From Pseudomonadota bacterium (GTDB taxonomy: Bacteria; Myxococcota_A; UBA9042; GCA-2863065), in the NCBI GenBank assembly GCA_005776585.1, contig SXOX01000273.1:1-39031 (forward strand): a DNA stretch of 39,031 nucleotides, given 5' to 3'. Below, one piece after another: positions 22,233 through 30,524 of the stretch. The notes under the pieces are model-generated. The model was given only the letters and a program-made list of their open reading frames with translations, had not been told where the DNA came from and searched no databases. The position numbers and the translations under genes are program-made. Within the stretch, counting starts at the first letter, position 1; every line of letters begins with the position of its first letter.

Positions 22233-25200
22233 CTACGCCCGAAAGTAATGCGCCTGCGGATGGTGCACCACGAGCGCCGTCGTGGATTGCTCGGGTACGA
22301 GCTGGTGCTCCTCGGTCAGCGAGAGCCCGATGCGCTCGGCGCCGAGCAGCTCCAGCAGCGGGCCCTGGTCCTCGAGCGCCGGGCACGCGGGGTAGCCGAA
22401 CGAGTACCGCGCGCCACGATAGCGTCCCTTGAACCAGTCCGTTGGACCCGCGGCGCCGTCATCGGACGCGATGCCGAGCTCCAGCCGCGCGCGCCGATGC
22501 ACCCACTCGGCGAGCGCCTCGGCGCACTCGACCGAGAGGCCGTGCAGGTAAAGATAGTCCGTGTACTTGTTGGCCTGAAAGAGCGCCTGCGCCGCCTCCG
22601 ACGCGCGTGGCCCGACGGTCACGGCCGTGAGCGCGACGACGTCGACCTGGCCTGAGCCGAGCGGCGCGAAGTAATCGGCGATGCACAGTCGCTTGTTCTT
22701 GCGCTGCCGCGGGAGTCTAAAACGGAGCCGCTCGGTTCGACCATCCGGCTCGCGCCAGATCACCAACTCGTTGCCCATGGCGTTGCAGGGAAAATAACCA
22801 TAGGCCACCTGCGGCTGGAGCAGCGCGTCTCTGCGGCAGCGCTCGGTCCACTCGGCAAACAAGGGCTCAACGGTGTCGCGAACCAGCGCCTCGTACTGTT
22901 CGAGCGATAGCGCGCCCTGCTTGAACTGCCACTGGCCGCGACCGAGGGCGCGCGTGTTGACGTGGGCGACGACCTCGTCGAGTGGGACCGCCTCGACCAC
23001 GCGCGCGCCCCAGAACGGCGGCGCAGGCACCGGGACATCGGCGCCCGAGACGAGGAGGTGGTCGCTGCGGACGTCGTCGGAGACCGAGAGATCGGCCTGT
23101 TCGAGGGCGTCGTCGACCTCCTCTCGGACCGGGCGCTGGCCGATGGCGGTGAGCTTGCGCGGCTTCTCGGGGTCGACGATTTCGTCCATGAGATAGAGCC
23201 CGTCGAAGGCATCCGAGGCATAGTAGACCTGCCCGGTGAACCGGCTACGCAGGTCGTCCTCGACGTAGCGGCGGGTCAGCGCGGCGCCGCCCAGAATCAC
23301 CGGCCACCGCGTGAGTGCGCGCCGGTTCATCTCTTCGAGGCTCTCCTTCATGACGACGGTCGACTTGACCAGGAGCCCGGAGAGCCCGATAGCGTGCGCA
23401 TCGTGGCGCTCGGCGGCCTCCAAGATGACCTCGATCGGCTGCTTGATGCCCAGGTTGACGACCTTGTAGCCGTTGTTGGTCAGCAGAATATCTACAAGGT
23501 TCTTTCCGATGTCATGCACGTCACCCTTGACGGTCGCGAGCACGATGGTGCCGCGCTCAGAGCCCTGGACCTTGTCCATGAACGGCTCGAGGTGCGCGAC
23601 GGCCGCCTTCATGACCTCAGCGGACTGGAGCACGAAGGGGAGCTGCATCTGGCCCGAGCCAAAGAGCTCGCCGACCGTCGCCATGCCCGCGAGCAGAAAG
23701 CGGTTGATGATCTCGAGCGGCGTCAGGCCCTGGGCCATGGCCTGATCGAGCGCCGCGGTGAGCCCCTCGCGCTCGCCGTCGACGATGTGTCGCGGGAGAC
23801 GTTCCTCGACCGGCGCGTCGACGCGGACCTCGGCCCGCTGCGCCTTGACGCCCTCGAAGAGCGCCATGAACGCGTGCAGCGGGTCAACGCCGTCCACGCG
23901 GCGGTCGAAGACCAGATCCTCGGCCACCCGGCGCGCCTCGGGATCGATCTTGAACAGTGGCGTGATGCTGGCGGCGTGCACGATCGCCGCGTCGAGCCCG
24001 GCCTGCACCGCGTGGTGCAGGAACACCGAGTTGAGCACGTGACGGGCGGCGGGCTTGAGGCCGAACGAGATGTTCGACACCCCGAGCAGCGTATTGACGC
24101 CGGGCAGCTCGGCCTTGATGCGCGTGATGGCCTCGATGGTGGCGACGCCCGCCTTGCGGAACTCGGCGTCACCGGCGCCGAGCGTGAACGTGAGCGGGTC
24201 GAAGAAGATGTCGTGGGCGCGCACGCCGTACTCGCGACAGAGCGCGTAGAGCCGCCTGGCCACGGCGACCTTCGTGTCGACGTCCTTGGCCATGCCGCGC
24301 TCGTCGATGGTGAGCGCGACGACCGCGGCGCCGTACTCGCGGCAGAGCGAGAGCACACGGCGGGCCTTGCCCTCGCCGTCCTCCAGGTTGATGGAGTTGA
24401 TGACGGGCTTGCCGCCGATCCACTGGAGCGCCTCTTCGAGGACGGGGGCCTCGGTCGAGTCGAGCACGAGCGGCAGCGTGACCTGGGTCGCGAAGCGGCG
24501 GAGCACCTCGCGGCAGTCGGCGACCTCGTCGCGTCCGACGTAGGCCACGCAGACATCCAGCAGGTGCGCCCCGCCCTTCTGCTGGCCCTTGGCGAGCGAG
24601 ACCATCTCGTCCCACTTGCCGGCGAGCAGCAGGTCACGAAAGTGCTTGCTCCCGTTGGCGTTGGTGCGCTCGCCGACGAACAGCGGCGGTGGCTCCTGCC
24701 GATAGGTCGCCGCACTATAGAGGCTCGTGGCGGAAGGCTCCAGCACGGGCGTCCGCGAAGCGGGAGTGAGGCCGCGCATCGCCGCGACGACGGCGGCGAT
24801 GTGCTTGGGGGTCGTGCCGCAGCAACCACCGACCGCGTTGACGCCGAGCACGCTCACGAACTCGCGGTGCGCGGCGGCGAGCTGTGCCGGCGTCAGCGGG
24901 AAGTGCGCGTGGCCGTCCCGGTTCTCGGGCAGGCCCGCATTGGGCAGCACGGCGAGACGCCTGGGCCAGAGCTTGGCCAAGGTGACGACGTGCTCGTGCA
25001 TGAGGTCGGGGCCTGTCGCACAGTTGAGGCCGAGGATCTCGACGGCGTCGAAGGGCTCGAGCGTGACCGGCACGGCGGCGACCTCGGTCCCGAGCAACAT
25101 CGTGCCCACCGTCTCGACGGTGACGGTGACCATGACGGGCACGTGCTGGCCCGTGTTGGCAAGCGCGTCTCGAACACCGAGGACCGCGGCCTTGGTCTGC

Positions 25201-25688
25201 AGGATGTCGAAGCAGGTCTCGATCTGGAGCAGATCGACGCCGCCGGCGAGCAACCCCTCGGCCTGCTGGCGATAGGCGTCGCGCAGCACCCGGAACGGCA
25301 CCTGACCCAGGCTTGGCGCCTTGGTGCCCGGGCCGAGCGAGCCGGAGACAAACCGGGGCTGCTCGGGCGTGGTGTAGCGATCGGCTGCGCGGCGCGCGTT
25401 CTGGGCCGCAGCGACGTTGAGCTCGTGGCAGCGCTCGGCGACCCCGAACTCAGCGAGCACGAGCGGCGTGCCGCCGAACGTGTTGGTCTCGACGATGTCA
25501 CAGCCGGCCTCAAAGTAGGCCGCGTGGATGCCCTCGATGACGTCGGGGCGCGTGACGTTGAGGATCTCCGGACAGTCCGGCACGCCGCCCCAGTCCGCCG
25601 GACCGAGCGCAGCGGCGTGGATCATGGTGCCCATGGCGCCATCGAAGACGAGCACGCGGCGGTCGAGGGCGTCGAGCAGGCGCGACAT
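22233..25688 (-). CDS. metH: Cobalamin-dependent methionine synthase
   Basis: The product is 1151 residues with all four MetH modules. The homocysteine domain has DGAMGTMI (16-23) and zinc ligands C223, C289 and C290 (VGGCCGTTP). The folate domain starts near VGERTNANGSK (338-348). The B12-binding domain has KGDVHDIGKN (721-730), with H725 as cobalt ligand. The C-terminal activation domain has GYFPCNAMGNE, RQRKNKRLCIADYF and ARYSFGYPACP for S-adenosylmethionine-dependent reactivation. It makes methionine from homocysteine and methyl-tetrahydrofolate. The ATG at 25688 shares one base with the TGA of the upstream phosphorylase gene (TGATG), so it is translationally coupled. No cobalamin riboswitch is visible at the gene start, as expected for an internal operon gene. 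Confidence 0.97.
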   Translation of the reverse strand: MSRLLDALDRRVLVFDGAMGTMIHAAALGPADWGGVPDCPEILNVTRPDVIEGIHAAYFEAGCDIVETNTFGGTPLVLAEFGVAERCHELNVAAAQNARRAADRYTTPEQPRFVSGSLGPGTKAPSLGQVPFRVLRDAYRQQAEGLLAGGVDLLQIETCFDILQTKAAVLGVRDALANTGQHVPVMVTVTVETVGTMLLGTEVAAVPVTLEPFDAVEILGLNCATGPDLMHEHVVTLAKLWPRRLAVLPNAGLPENRDGHAHFPLTPAQLAAAHREFVSVLGVNAVGGCCGTTPKHIAAVVAAMRGLTPASRTPVLEPSATSLYSAATYRQEPPPLFVGERTNANGSKHFRDLLLAGKWDEMVSLAKGQQKGGAHLLDVCVAYVGRDEVADCREVLRRFATQVTLPLVLDSTEAPVLEEALQWIGGKPVINSINLEDGEGKARRVLSLCREYGAAVVALTIDERGMAKDVDTKVAVARRLYALCREYGVRAHDIFFDPLTFTLGAGDAEFRKAGVATIEAITRIKAELPGVNTLLGVSNISFGLKPAARHVLNSVFLHHAVQAGLDAAIVHAASITPLFKIDPEARRVAEDLVFDRRVDGVDPLHAFMALFEGVKAQRAEVRVDAPVEERLPRHIVDGEREGLTAALDQAMAQGLTPLEIINRFLLAGMATVGELFGSGQMQLPFVLQSAEVMKAAVAHLEPFMDKVQGSERGTIVLATVKGDVHDIGKNLVDILLTNNGYKVVNLGIKQPIEVILEAAERHDAHAIGLSGLLVKSTVVMKESLEEMNRRALTRWPVILGGAALTRRYVEDDLRSRFTGQVYYASDAFDGLYLMDEIVDPEKPRKLTAIGQRPVREEVDDALEQADLSVSDDVRSDHLLVSGADVPVPAPPFWGARVVEAVPLDEVVAHVNTRALGRGQWQFKQGALSLEQYEALVRDTVEPLFAEWTERCRRDALLQPQVAYGYFPCNAMGNELVIWREPDGRTERLRFRLPRQRKNKRLCIADYFAPLGSGQVDVVALTAVTVGPRASEAAQALFQANKYTDYLYLHGLSVECAEALAEWVHRRARLELGIASDDGAAGPTDWFKGRYRGARYSFGYPACPALEDQGPLLELLGAERIGLSLTEEHQLVPEQSTTALVVHHPQAHYFRA

Positions 25689-27682
25689 CAGGCTCCCTTT
25701 CGGCTGGCAGGGCGGTACAGGTCGCTGATGTAGTCGCCCAGCATGCGCGTGGCGGAGAACTTCGGCGTGAGCGTCTCGATGGACCGGCGCGCCATGCGGG
25801 CCCAGCCCAGGCTGACGCCGCCTGCGTCCTGGGCGTAGAAGAGCGGGACAATCTCGTCTTCGAGCAGTTGGAACAGCGAGGCCACGTCGGCCGCATCTTG
25901 CTCCGAATCGACGGCGTCTTCAGCCACGTCTTGGCCAATGACCCAGCCGTTGCCGATGTGGTCACTGGCCTCGCTCGCAACGATCGCACCCTCGGGCCAC
26001 CAACCATCGGGGACCGAAACGTTCAGGCAGCCGTTCATGCCGGCCTTTTGACCGCTCGTGCCGCTGGCCTCGAGCGGGCGGCGTGGCGTGTTGAGCCAGA
26101 CGTCGCAGCCCTGGACGAGGGCAGCGCCGAGCGCCATGTCGTAGTCGGGCACGAACCGGATGCGCCCCTCCGTTCGCGGATCGCGCGACGCGGTGACCAC
26201 GAGCCGCATCAGCTCCTGGCCGAGCCGATCGGCGGGGTGGGCCTTTCCGGCGTATATGATCTGCACCGGGCGCGTCGGATGCGTGACCAGACGCGCGAGG
26301 CGATCGGACTCGGCGAGCAGGAGCGTGGCGCGCTTGTAGGGCGCAAAGCGGCGCGCGAAGCCGATGGTGAGGACGTCCGCTCTCAGCGGGGGCAGCTCGG
26401 GCTGGCGCTCGTGGATGCGGGTGACGAGTCGAGCGCGTAGGACGTTGCGCGCGGCGGTCACGGCCGCCTCGGTCGGGTGCGTGCCGAGCGCGACGATCTC
26501 GGGGGCGACCCAGGTCGGGACGTGGACGCCATTGGTGACGTGTCCGATGGACTCGTCCTGCCACATACCGCGCGTGATGCGGCCGTGAATTGCGCTGACG
26601 CCGTTTCGGTGCGCGGTGAGACTGAGCGCGAGGACCGTCATGCAGAACGGTGTCCCCTCGCGGCCGAGCTCCTTGCCGAGCTCGAGCACCGCCGACGCGC
26701 AGTCTCGATGCCCGTCGAAGGCGGCATAGAGGTGCTCCCACGTGGGGTGCAGGCCAAAGCGGTCGTGACCCGCCGGGACGGGGGTGTGGGTCGTGAAGAC
26801 CGAGCGCGCGCGGACCGTCGCGAGCGCGGCCTCGGGTGTGCGACCGGCCAGCTGCTCCTGGTGGAGCCGCTCGGCCAAGGCGAACGCGCAGTGACCCTCG
26901 TTCAAGTGAAGGACGCGGTCCTGCGACAAGCCCAGGCGGTCGAGCGCACGCAGCCCGCCGATGCCGAGCAGGATCTCTTGGCGGAGGCGCGTGAGCCAAT
27001 CGCCGCCGTAGAGATGGCTCGCGAGCGACCGCAGCGCGGACTCGCCGTTGTCGGGGACGTCGGGATCGAGCAGCACGAGCAGAACGCGCCCGACCCGCAG
27101 CATGCGCACTGCGGCGACGAGCAGGCCTGCGGGCGTGCCCACGGTGAGCTGCCATGGGGCGGTCTCGAACGGATAGTCCGCAAGCACGTTCTGATGTGGG
27201 AGCGACAGCTGGCGGCCGTCCGCGTCGACGCCTTGCGCGAAATAGCCGTGCGAGTACCAGAGCCCGACGGCGACGAAGTCGAGCCCGAGATCGCTCGCCT
27301 CCTTGACGTGATCGCCGGCCAGGATCCCCAAGCCGCCGGAGTAGATGGGCAGGGCGTCGGTGAGGCCGTACTCCATGCAGAAGTAAGCGACGGCGGGCGC
27401 ATCGGCCGAGCCTGCGCCGGCGAGGTAGCTCTGGAGGTCCCGGTGCAGCGACTGGAGGGCGTCGTCCTGGCGCTGCGCGTGCACGGCCGCGGCGGCAGAA
27501 GCCAGGCCCACACGGCGGAGCCACGCCCAAGGGTTGCGCCGGACCGCTGCAAAACCTTCCGGGTCGAGCGCCTCGAAGAACGCCAGAGTCGGGCGGTGCC
27601 AGGCCCAGCGGAGGTTGCCGGCGAGCGCGAGGAGCGCCTGCGTGGGCTTGGTTTCGGTCGTCTCGGGTCCGGAAGCGATCAT
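25688..27682 (-). CDS. Alpha-glucan (glycogen/maltodextrin) phosphorylase, GT35 family, short form
   Basis: The product is 664 residues. Hallmarks are AYFCMEYGLTDALPIYSGGLGILAGDH (99-125 region), HLNEGHCAFA (259-268), TTHTPVPAGHDRF (297-309), HVTNGVHVPTW (381-391), GFARRFAPYKR (441-451) and the pyridoxal-phosphate site EASGTSGQKAGMNG with Lys546. It releases glucose-1-phosphate from alpha-1,4-glucans. It is much shorter than the ~800-residue E. coli GlgP type and resembles the archaeal/actinobacterial-like alpha-glucan phosphorylases. The ATG at 27682 overlaps the stop of the FG-GAP lipoprotein gene (ATGA). It is coupled to metH on its other side. Confidence 0.95.
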   Translation of the reverse strand: MIASGPETTETKPTQALLALAGNLRWAWHRPTLAFFEALDPEGFAAVRRNPWAWLRRVGLASAAAAVHAQRQDDALQSLHRDLQSYLAGAGSADAPAVAYFCMEYGLTDALPIYSGGLGILAGDHVKEASDLGLDFVAVGLWYSHGYFAQGVDADGRQLSLPHQNVLADYPFETAPWQLTVGTPAGLLVAAVRMLRVGRVLLVLLDPDVPDNGESALRSLASHLYGGDWLTRLRQEILLGIGGLRALDRLGLSQDRVLHLNEGHCAFALAERLHQEQLAGRTPEAALATVRARSVFTTHTPVPAGHDRFGLHPTWEHLYAAFDGHRDCASAVLELGKELGREGTPFCMTVLALSLTAHRNGVSAIHGRITRGMWQDESIGHVTNGVHVPTWVAPEIVALGTHPTEAAVTAARNVLRARLVTRIHERQPELPPLRADVLTIGFARRFAPYKRATLLLAESDRLARLVTHPTRPVQIIYAGKAHPADRLGQELMRLVVTASRDPRTEGRIRFVPDYDMALGAALVQGCDVWLNTPRRPLEASGTSGQKAGMNGCLNVSVPDGWWPEGAIVASEASDHIGNGWVIGQDVAEDAVDSEQDAADVASLFQLLEDEIVPLFYAQDAGGVSLGWARMARRSIETLTPKFSATRMLGDYISDLYRPASRKGA

Positions 27683-29709
27683 GGCGTTTCGTACGCGGGA
27701 GGCAGCCCTGCCGTCAAGGTGACCCGGTAGTTGGCGCGCAGTGAACCGTAGGTCTCGACCGTGCCCTTGGCGTCCGGCCAGCGGACCTCGACTTGTTCGA
27801 CATCGCACGCCGCACCGAGGCCGAAGTGCAGCACCAGGTCATGCTGGATGCCGTAGTGCCCATGCCCGCCGCCGACCTCCTGGGTCTGCGTGACACCTCC
27901 GGCCGTGACGCGGACACGCGCGCCGATCGCGCTGCGGTTGCTACCCGGGCCACCCACGAGCCGAAGCTGGAGCCAGTTGGCGGTCGCGCCGAGCTCGTTG
28001 CGAAAGAGGTGCACCTCGGCCGTGGGGTGGCAGGTCGCATCTCCAGAGCAGCGTGAGGTGCCGTGGCCAACCGCGACGTCGAGGTCGCCGTCGCGATCGA
28101 AGTCGGCGATGGCGAGGCCGTGCGAGCGCGCGTGGTCGATCCCATCGGCGGGAGCGACCGGTTCGAAGCTCCCGTCGGGCTTCTGGTGGAACAGGAAGCC
28201 GCGCGTGCCGGGGTAGTCGGAGCTCCCGATGTAGACGTCCACGCGGCCATCCCCATCGAAGTCGAAGAGCGCGCCCGTCATGTCGCCGGCGTTCCAGTCG
28301 ACCGCCCCCTTCCAGTCGCGCGTGAGGCCCGTCGTGGCGTTGCCGGGTCGCTTGAAGCTGCCGCTGGCGTCGTTGAGCAGCAGCTCGGTCGGATCCGAGG
28401 TCGAGCCGACGTCCCAGTGCACGATGGTGAGGTTGAGGAGATCCAAGTCGCCGTCGTTGTCGACGTCGCCGCAGACGGTCGAAAAATTATTGCCGCCCAG
28501 GCGAAACGGCTCCCGATCGGTGGGGTGGTTCCAGCGCAGCTTGGCCGGATCGGTACAGCCGAAGAAGTCCGGAGGTGGCGGCGTGCCCGCGCAGTCGGCC
28601 GCGGCAGGGACGAGCTTGCAGTAGCACTGAGCGTTGAGGTTCGTCCGCCAATCGACCTCGAGGTCGGCCGCGACGCCCGCAGGCACGGACGCATCGACGC
28701 GCCCGCCCTGCCCGTCCGAGCGCCAGAAGCCGTTGAAGAAGCGACCGTAGCTCGACGAGAGCAGATCGGGCGCACCGTCGCCGTTCAGATCGCACGCCGT
28801 GACGCCCCAGGTGTTGCGGTGCACCTTGTTCGCATTGATGAGCGCCAGCGTCGACCACGGCTCGGTCATCAACCCGAGCAGCGTCGTCTGGTCGGTGAAC
28901 TGGCCCTTGCCATCGCCGACGTAGGCGCGATCGGGCAGCGTGTCGTTGCCGAGGGTCCCGTAGCCGACCCAGAGATCCAGGAGCCCGTCCCGGTCCAGAT
29001 CGGTGAAGCTCGCGCCGCCGAGCGACCAGGTCCGTTTGGCCTCCCGCACATCGCCGCCTTCGGCCAGCGTGAAGCCGCCCTTGCCGTCGTTCAGCAGGAC
29101 CTCGGTGCGATCCCCGGTGTCCTTCTTGGGGTCGGGGTTGACGTTGACTCCGGAGAGCGCGTCGAGGTCGCCATCGTTGTCGACGTCGCCGAATACGACC
29201 ACATGCGCCGTGCGCCCCACCTTGCCATCGCGCGTGACGGTGAAGCCGGAGGCGGCGGTCCAATCGCTGAAGGCGAGCCCGCCGTCGTTGTGGAGCAGCC
29301 ACGTGAGGCGACCGGCGCTGGTCGCAGGGTCGTCGCGTACGCCCTGAGCATGGGAGCGCACGGACAGCTCCGCGCGGCCGTCGCCGTCGAGGTCTGCCGC
29401 GGAGAGCCGGATGCCAGTGACGCCCAGGGCCCGCAGGCCCGCGCTCTGATCGGTGAAGGCCTTCTGGCCCGGGGTCCATGCGCTTCCGGCACGGCAGACG
29501 CGCGGAGGTCGGGGATCGCTCACGGAATCGTGGGTCTCGACGGGCGCTGCGGTGTCGGAGGCAGCGGACACGTCATTCGCGGCGCCTGAGTCCAAGACGC
29601 CGTCGCCGACGGTCGCGGCGTCGGTAGAGGCCGAGCGCGCGCCGGTAGCGCACGCGAGCGCCGTCAGGCCAAGGGTCGGCACGAGCAACGAGGGTAGGAG
29701 TCCACGCAT
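27679..29709 (-). CDS. FG-GAP/VCBS-repeat lipoprotein with ASPIC/UnbV-like C-terminus
   Basis: The product is 676 residues. The signal LGLTALAC gives lipobox Cys20, followed by an Asp/Ala/Ser-rich linker. At least seven calcium-binding loops of the FG-GAP type are visible: DLDGDGRAE, DVDNDGDLD (twice), DLDRDGLLD, DLNGDGAPD, DFDGDGRVD and DFDRDGDLD, implying an integrin-alpha-like seven-bladed propeller. The end (NWLQLRLVGGPGSNRSAIGA, then VEVRWPDAKG) is the ASPIC/UnbV module found in CRTAC1-like proteins. Probably outer-membrane, outward-facing; ligand unknown. It overlaps the phosphorylase gene by four bases and is the first gene of that operon. A 24-bp near-palindrome precedes it. Confidence 0.9.
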   Translation of the reverse strand: MRGLLPSLLVPTLGLTALACATGARSASTDAATVGDGVLDSGAANDVSAASDTAAPVETHDSVSDPRPPRVCRAGSAWTPGQKAFTDQSAGLRALGVTGIRLSAADLDGDGRAELSVRSHAQGVRDDPATSAGRLTWLLHNDGGLAFSDWTAASGFTVTRDGKVGRTAHVVVFGDVDNDGDLDALSGVNVNPDPKKDTGDRTEVLLNDGKGGFTLAEGGDVREAKRTWSLGGASFTDLDRDGLLDLWVGYGTLGNDTLPDRAYVGDGKGQFTDQTTLLGLMTEPWSTLALINANKVHRNTWGVTACDLNGDGAPDLLSSSYGRFFNGFWRSDGQGGRVDASVPAGVAADLEVDWRTNLNAQCYCKLVPAAADCAGTPPPPDFFGCTDPAKLRWNHPTDREPFRLGGNNFSTVCGDVDNDGDLDLLNLTIVHWDVGSTSDPTELLLNDASGSFKRPGNATTGLTRDWKGAVDWNAGDMTGALFDFDGDGRVDVYIGSSDYPGTRGFLFHQKPDGSFEPVAPADGIDHARSHGLAIADFDRDGDLDVAVGHGTSRCSGDATCHPTAEVHLFRNELGATANWLQLRLVGGPGSNRSAIGARVRVTAGGVTQTQEVGGGHGHYGIQHDLVLHFGLGAACDVEQVEVRWPDAKGTVETYGSLRANYRVTLTAGLPPAYETP

Positions 29710-29729
29710 CGCGCGGATTCTGGGGGGAC

Positions 29730-29753
29730 GGGCCCGATTGTACAACCGGGCCC
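29730..29753. promoter_or_regulatory. 24-bp near-perfect palindrome between two lipoprotein genes
   Basis: GGGCCCGATTGT and ACAACCGGGCCC are inverted copies with one mismatch, centred between 29741 and 29742. It occupies the 59-bp gap upstream of the FG-GAP lipoprotein gene and downstream of the cytochrome-like gene. It could act as an operator for the glucan phosphorylase/metH operon or as a hairpin separating transcripts; no T-tract follows. Confidence 0.5.
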
Positions 29754-29768
29754 CACAGGACACCGCGA

Positions 29769-30401
29769 TCAGGGCTTGAGGCCGCCGTCGACCCAGTCCT
29801 GAATGGTCTTGCCTTCAGCCGCAGGAAGCGGGCCCGAGCCGAGCGGCATGGGGCTACCGCAGGGCGGCGTGGCCGTGACCTTCTTGGCGACCTTGGCGCC
29901 CACCGTCTCGAGCTTGCCGCCGTCGTTGCAGCTTGCAGCCTTGGCCGTGAAGTCCGCGTAGGTGTCCAGCGCCTGCCCGCCGCTCTTGCCGCCGCCAGTG
30001 TGACAGCCCGCGCACTTCGCCTGGATGATGGGCTTGACGTCCTTCTCCCACGACAGCGCCGTACCCGTCGCGCCGCCACCCGTGGCGTCCGCCGTCGTGC
30101 CGCCACCCGTGGTCGCGTCTGCCGTCGTGCCGCCACCCGTGGTCGCGTCCGCCGTCGTGCCGCCACCCGTGGTCGCGTCTGCCGTCGTGCCACCACCTGT
30201 GGTCGCGTCCGCCGTCGTGCCGCCACCCGTGGTCGCGTCCGCCGTCGTGCCGCCACCCGTCGCCGCGTCACTGGCCGTGGTCCCACCCGTGCCGGTCCCG
30301 GCGTCCTTCGCCGCCTCGGTCGTGCTGCTCTTCTCGCAGGCCGCCACGCCCAGACCGAGCGCAAACGCCACAGTCGTCAGTCCAATCTTCCAAGTTCGCA
30401 T
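29769..30401 (-). CDS. Cytochrome c-like lipoprotein with Thr/Gly repeat linker
   Basis: The product is 210 residues. The signal ALGLGVAAC gives lipobox Cys22. Residues 30-112 are low-complexity, mostly TTGGGTTADA repeats that would act as a flexible tether. The C-terminal domain has one haem-binding motif CAGCH (130-134) and a later Met185 (GSPMPLG) suited as axial ligand, with the PIIQAKCAGCH and IQDWVDGG framing typical of small planctomycete/myxobacterial cytochrome c-like domains. Two further Cys (C158, C181) may form a disulphide. Likely a cell-surface electron carrier; partner unknown. Confidence 0.85.
   Translation of the reverse strand: MRTWKIGLTTVAFALGLGVAACEKSSTTEAAKDAGTGTGGTTASDAATGGGTTADATTGGGTTADATTGGGTTADATTGGGTTADATTGGGTTADATTGGGTTADATGGGATGTALSWEKDVKPIIQAKCAGCHTGGGKSGGQALDTYADFTAKAASCNDGGKLETVGAKVAKKVTATPPCGSPMPLGSGPLPAAEGKTIQDWVDGGLKP
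30091..30270 (-). repeat. Six tandem 30-bp coding repeats
   Basis: Six consecutive 30-bp units encode the TTGGGTTADA linker of the cytochrome-like lipoprotein. Five are almost identical; the last one drifts. Such arrays can change copy number by slippage, altering tether length. Confidence 0.9.
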
Positions 30402-30524
30402 GTCGTGCTCCCATCCCGAAAGGTCATTGCGACGCTACCGACCGAGCCCCATTGGCCTCGCGTCCAGCGCCTGCGTCGATTCCGGCGAACCCTAGGGATT
30501 CCGCCGCACCGCGTCAAGTTCCTG

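Noticed and set aside
22962..25733. 923-residue open frame opposite metH
   Set aside because: Shadow of a high-GC gene: Arg/Asp/Val-rich composition, no domains, and metH on the other strand is complete with all catalytic residues.
28063..29589. 508-residue open frame opposite the FG-GAP lipoprotein
   Set aside because: Mirror of the repeated Asp-rich loops; the sense strand shows conserved calcium-binding motifs.
30091..30270. Regular 30-bp repeats considered as a CRISPR array
   Set aside because: The units are contiguous with no spacers and encode a linker in frame.
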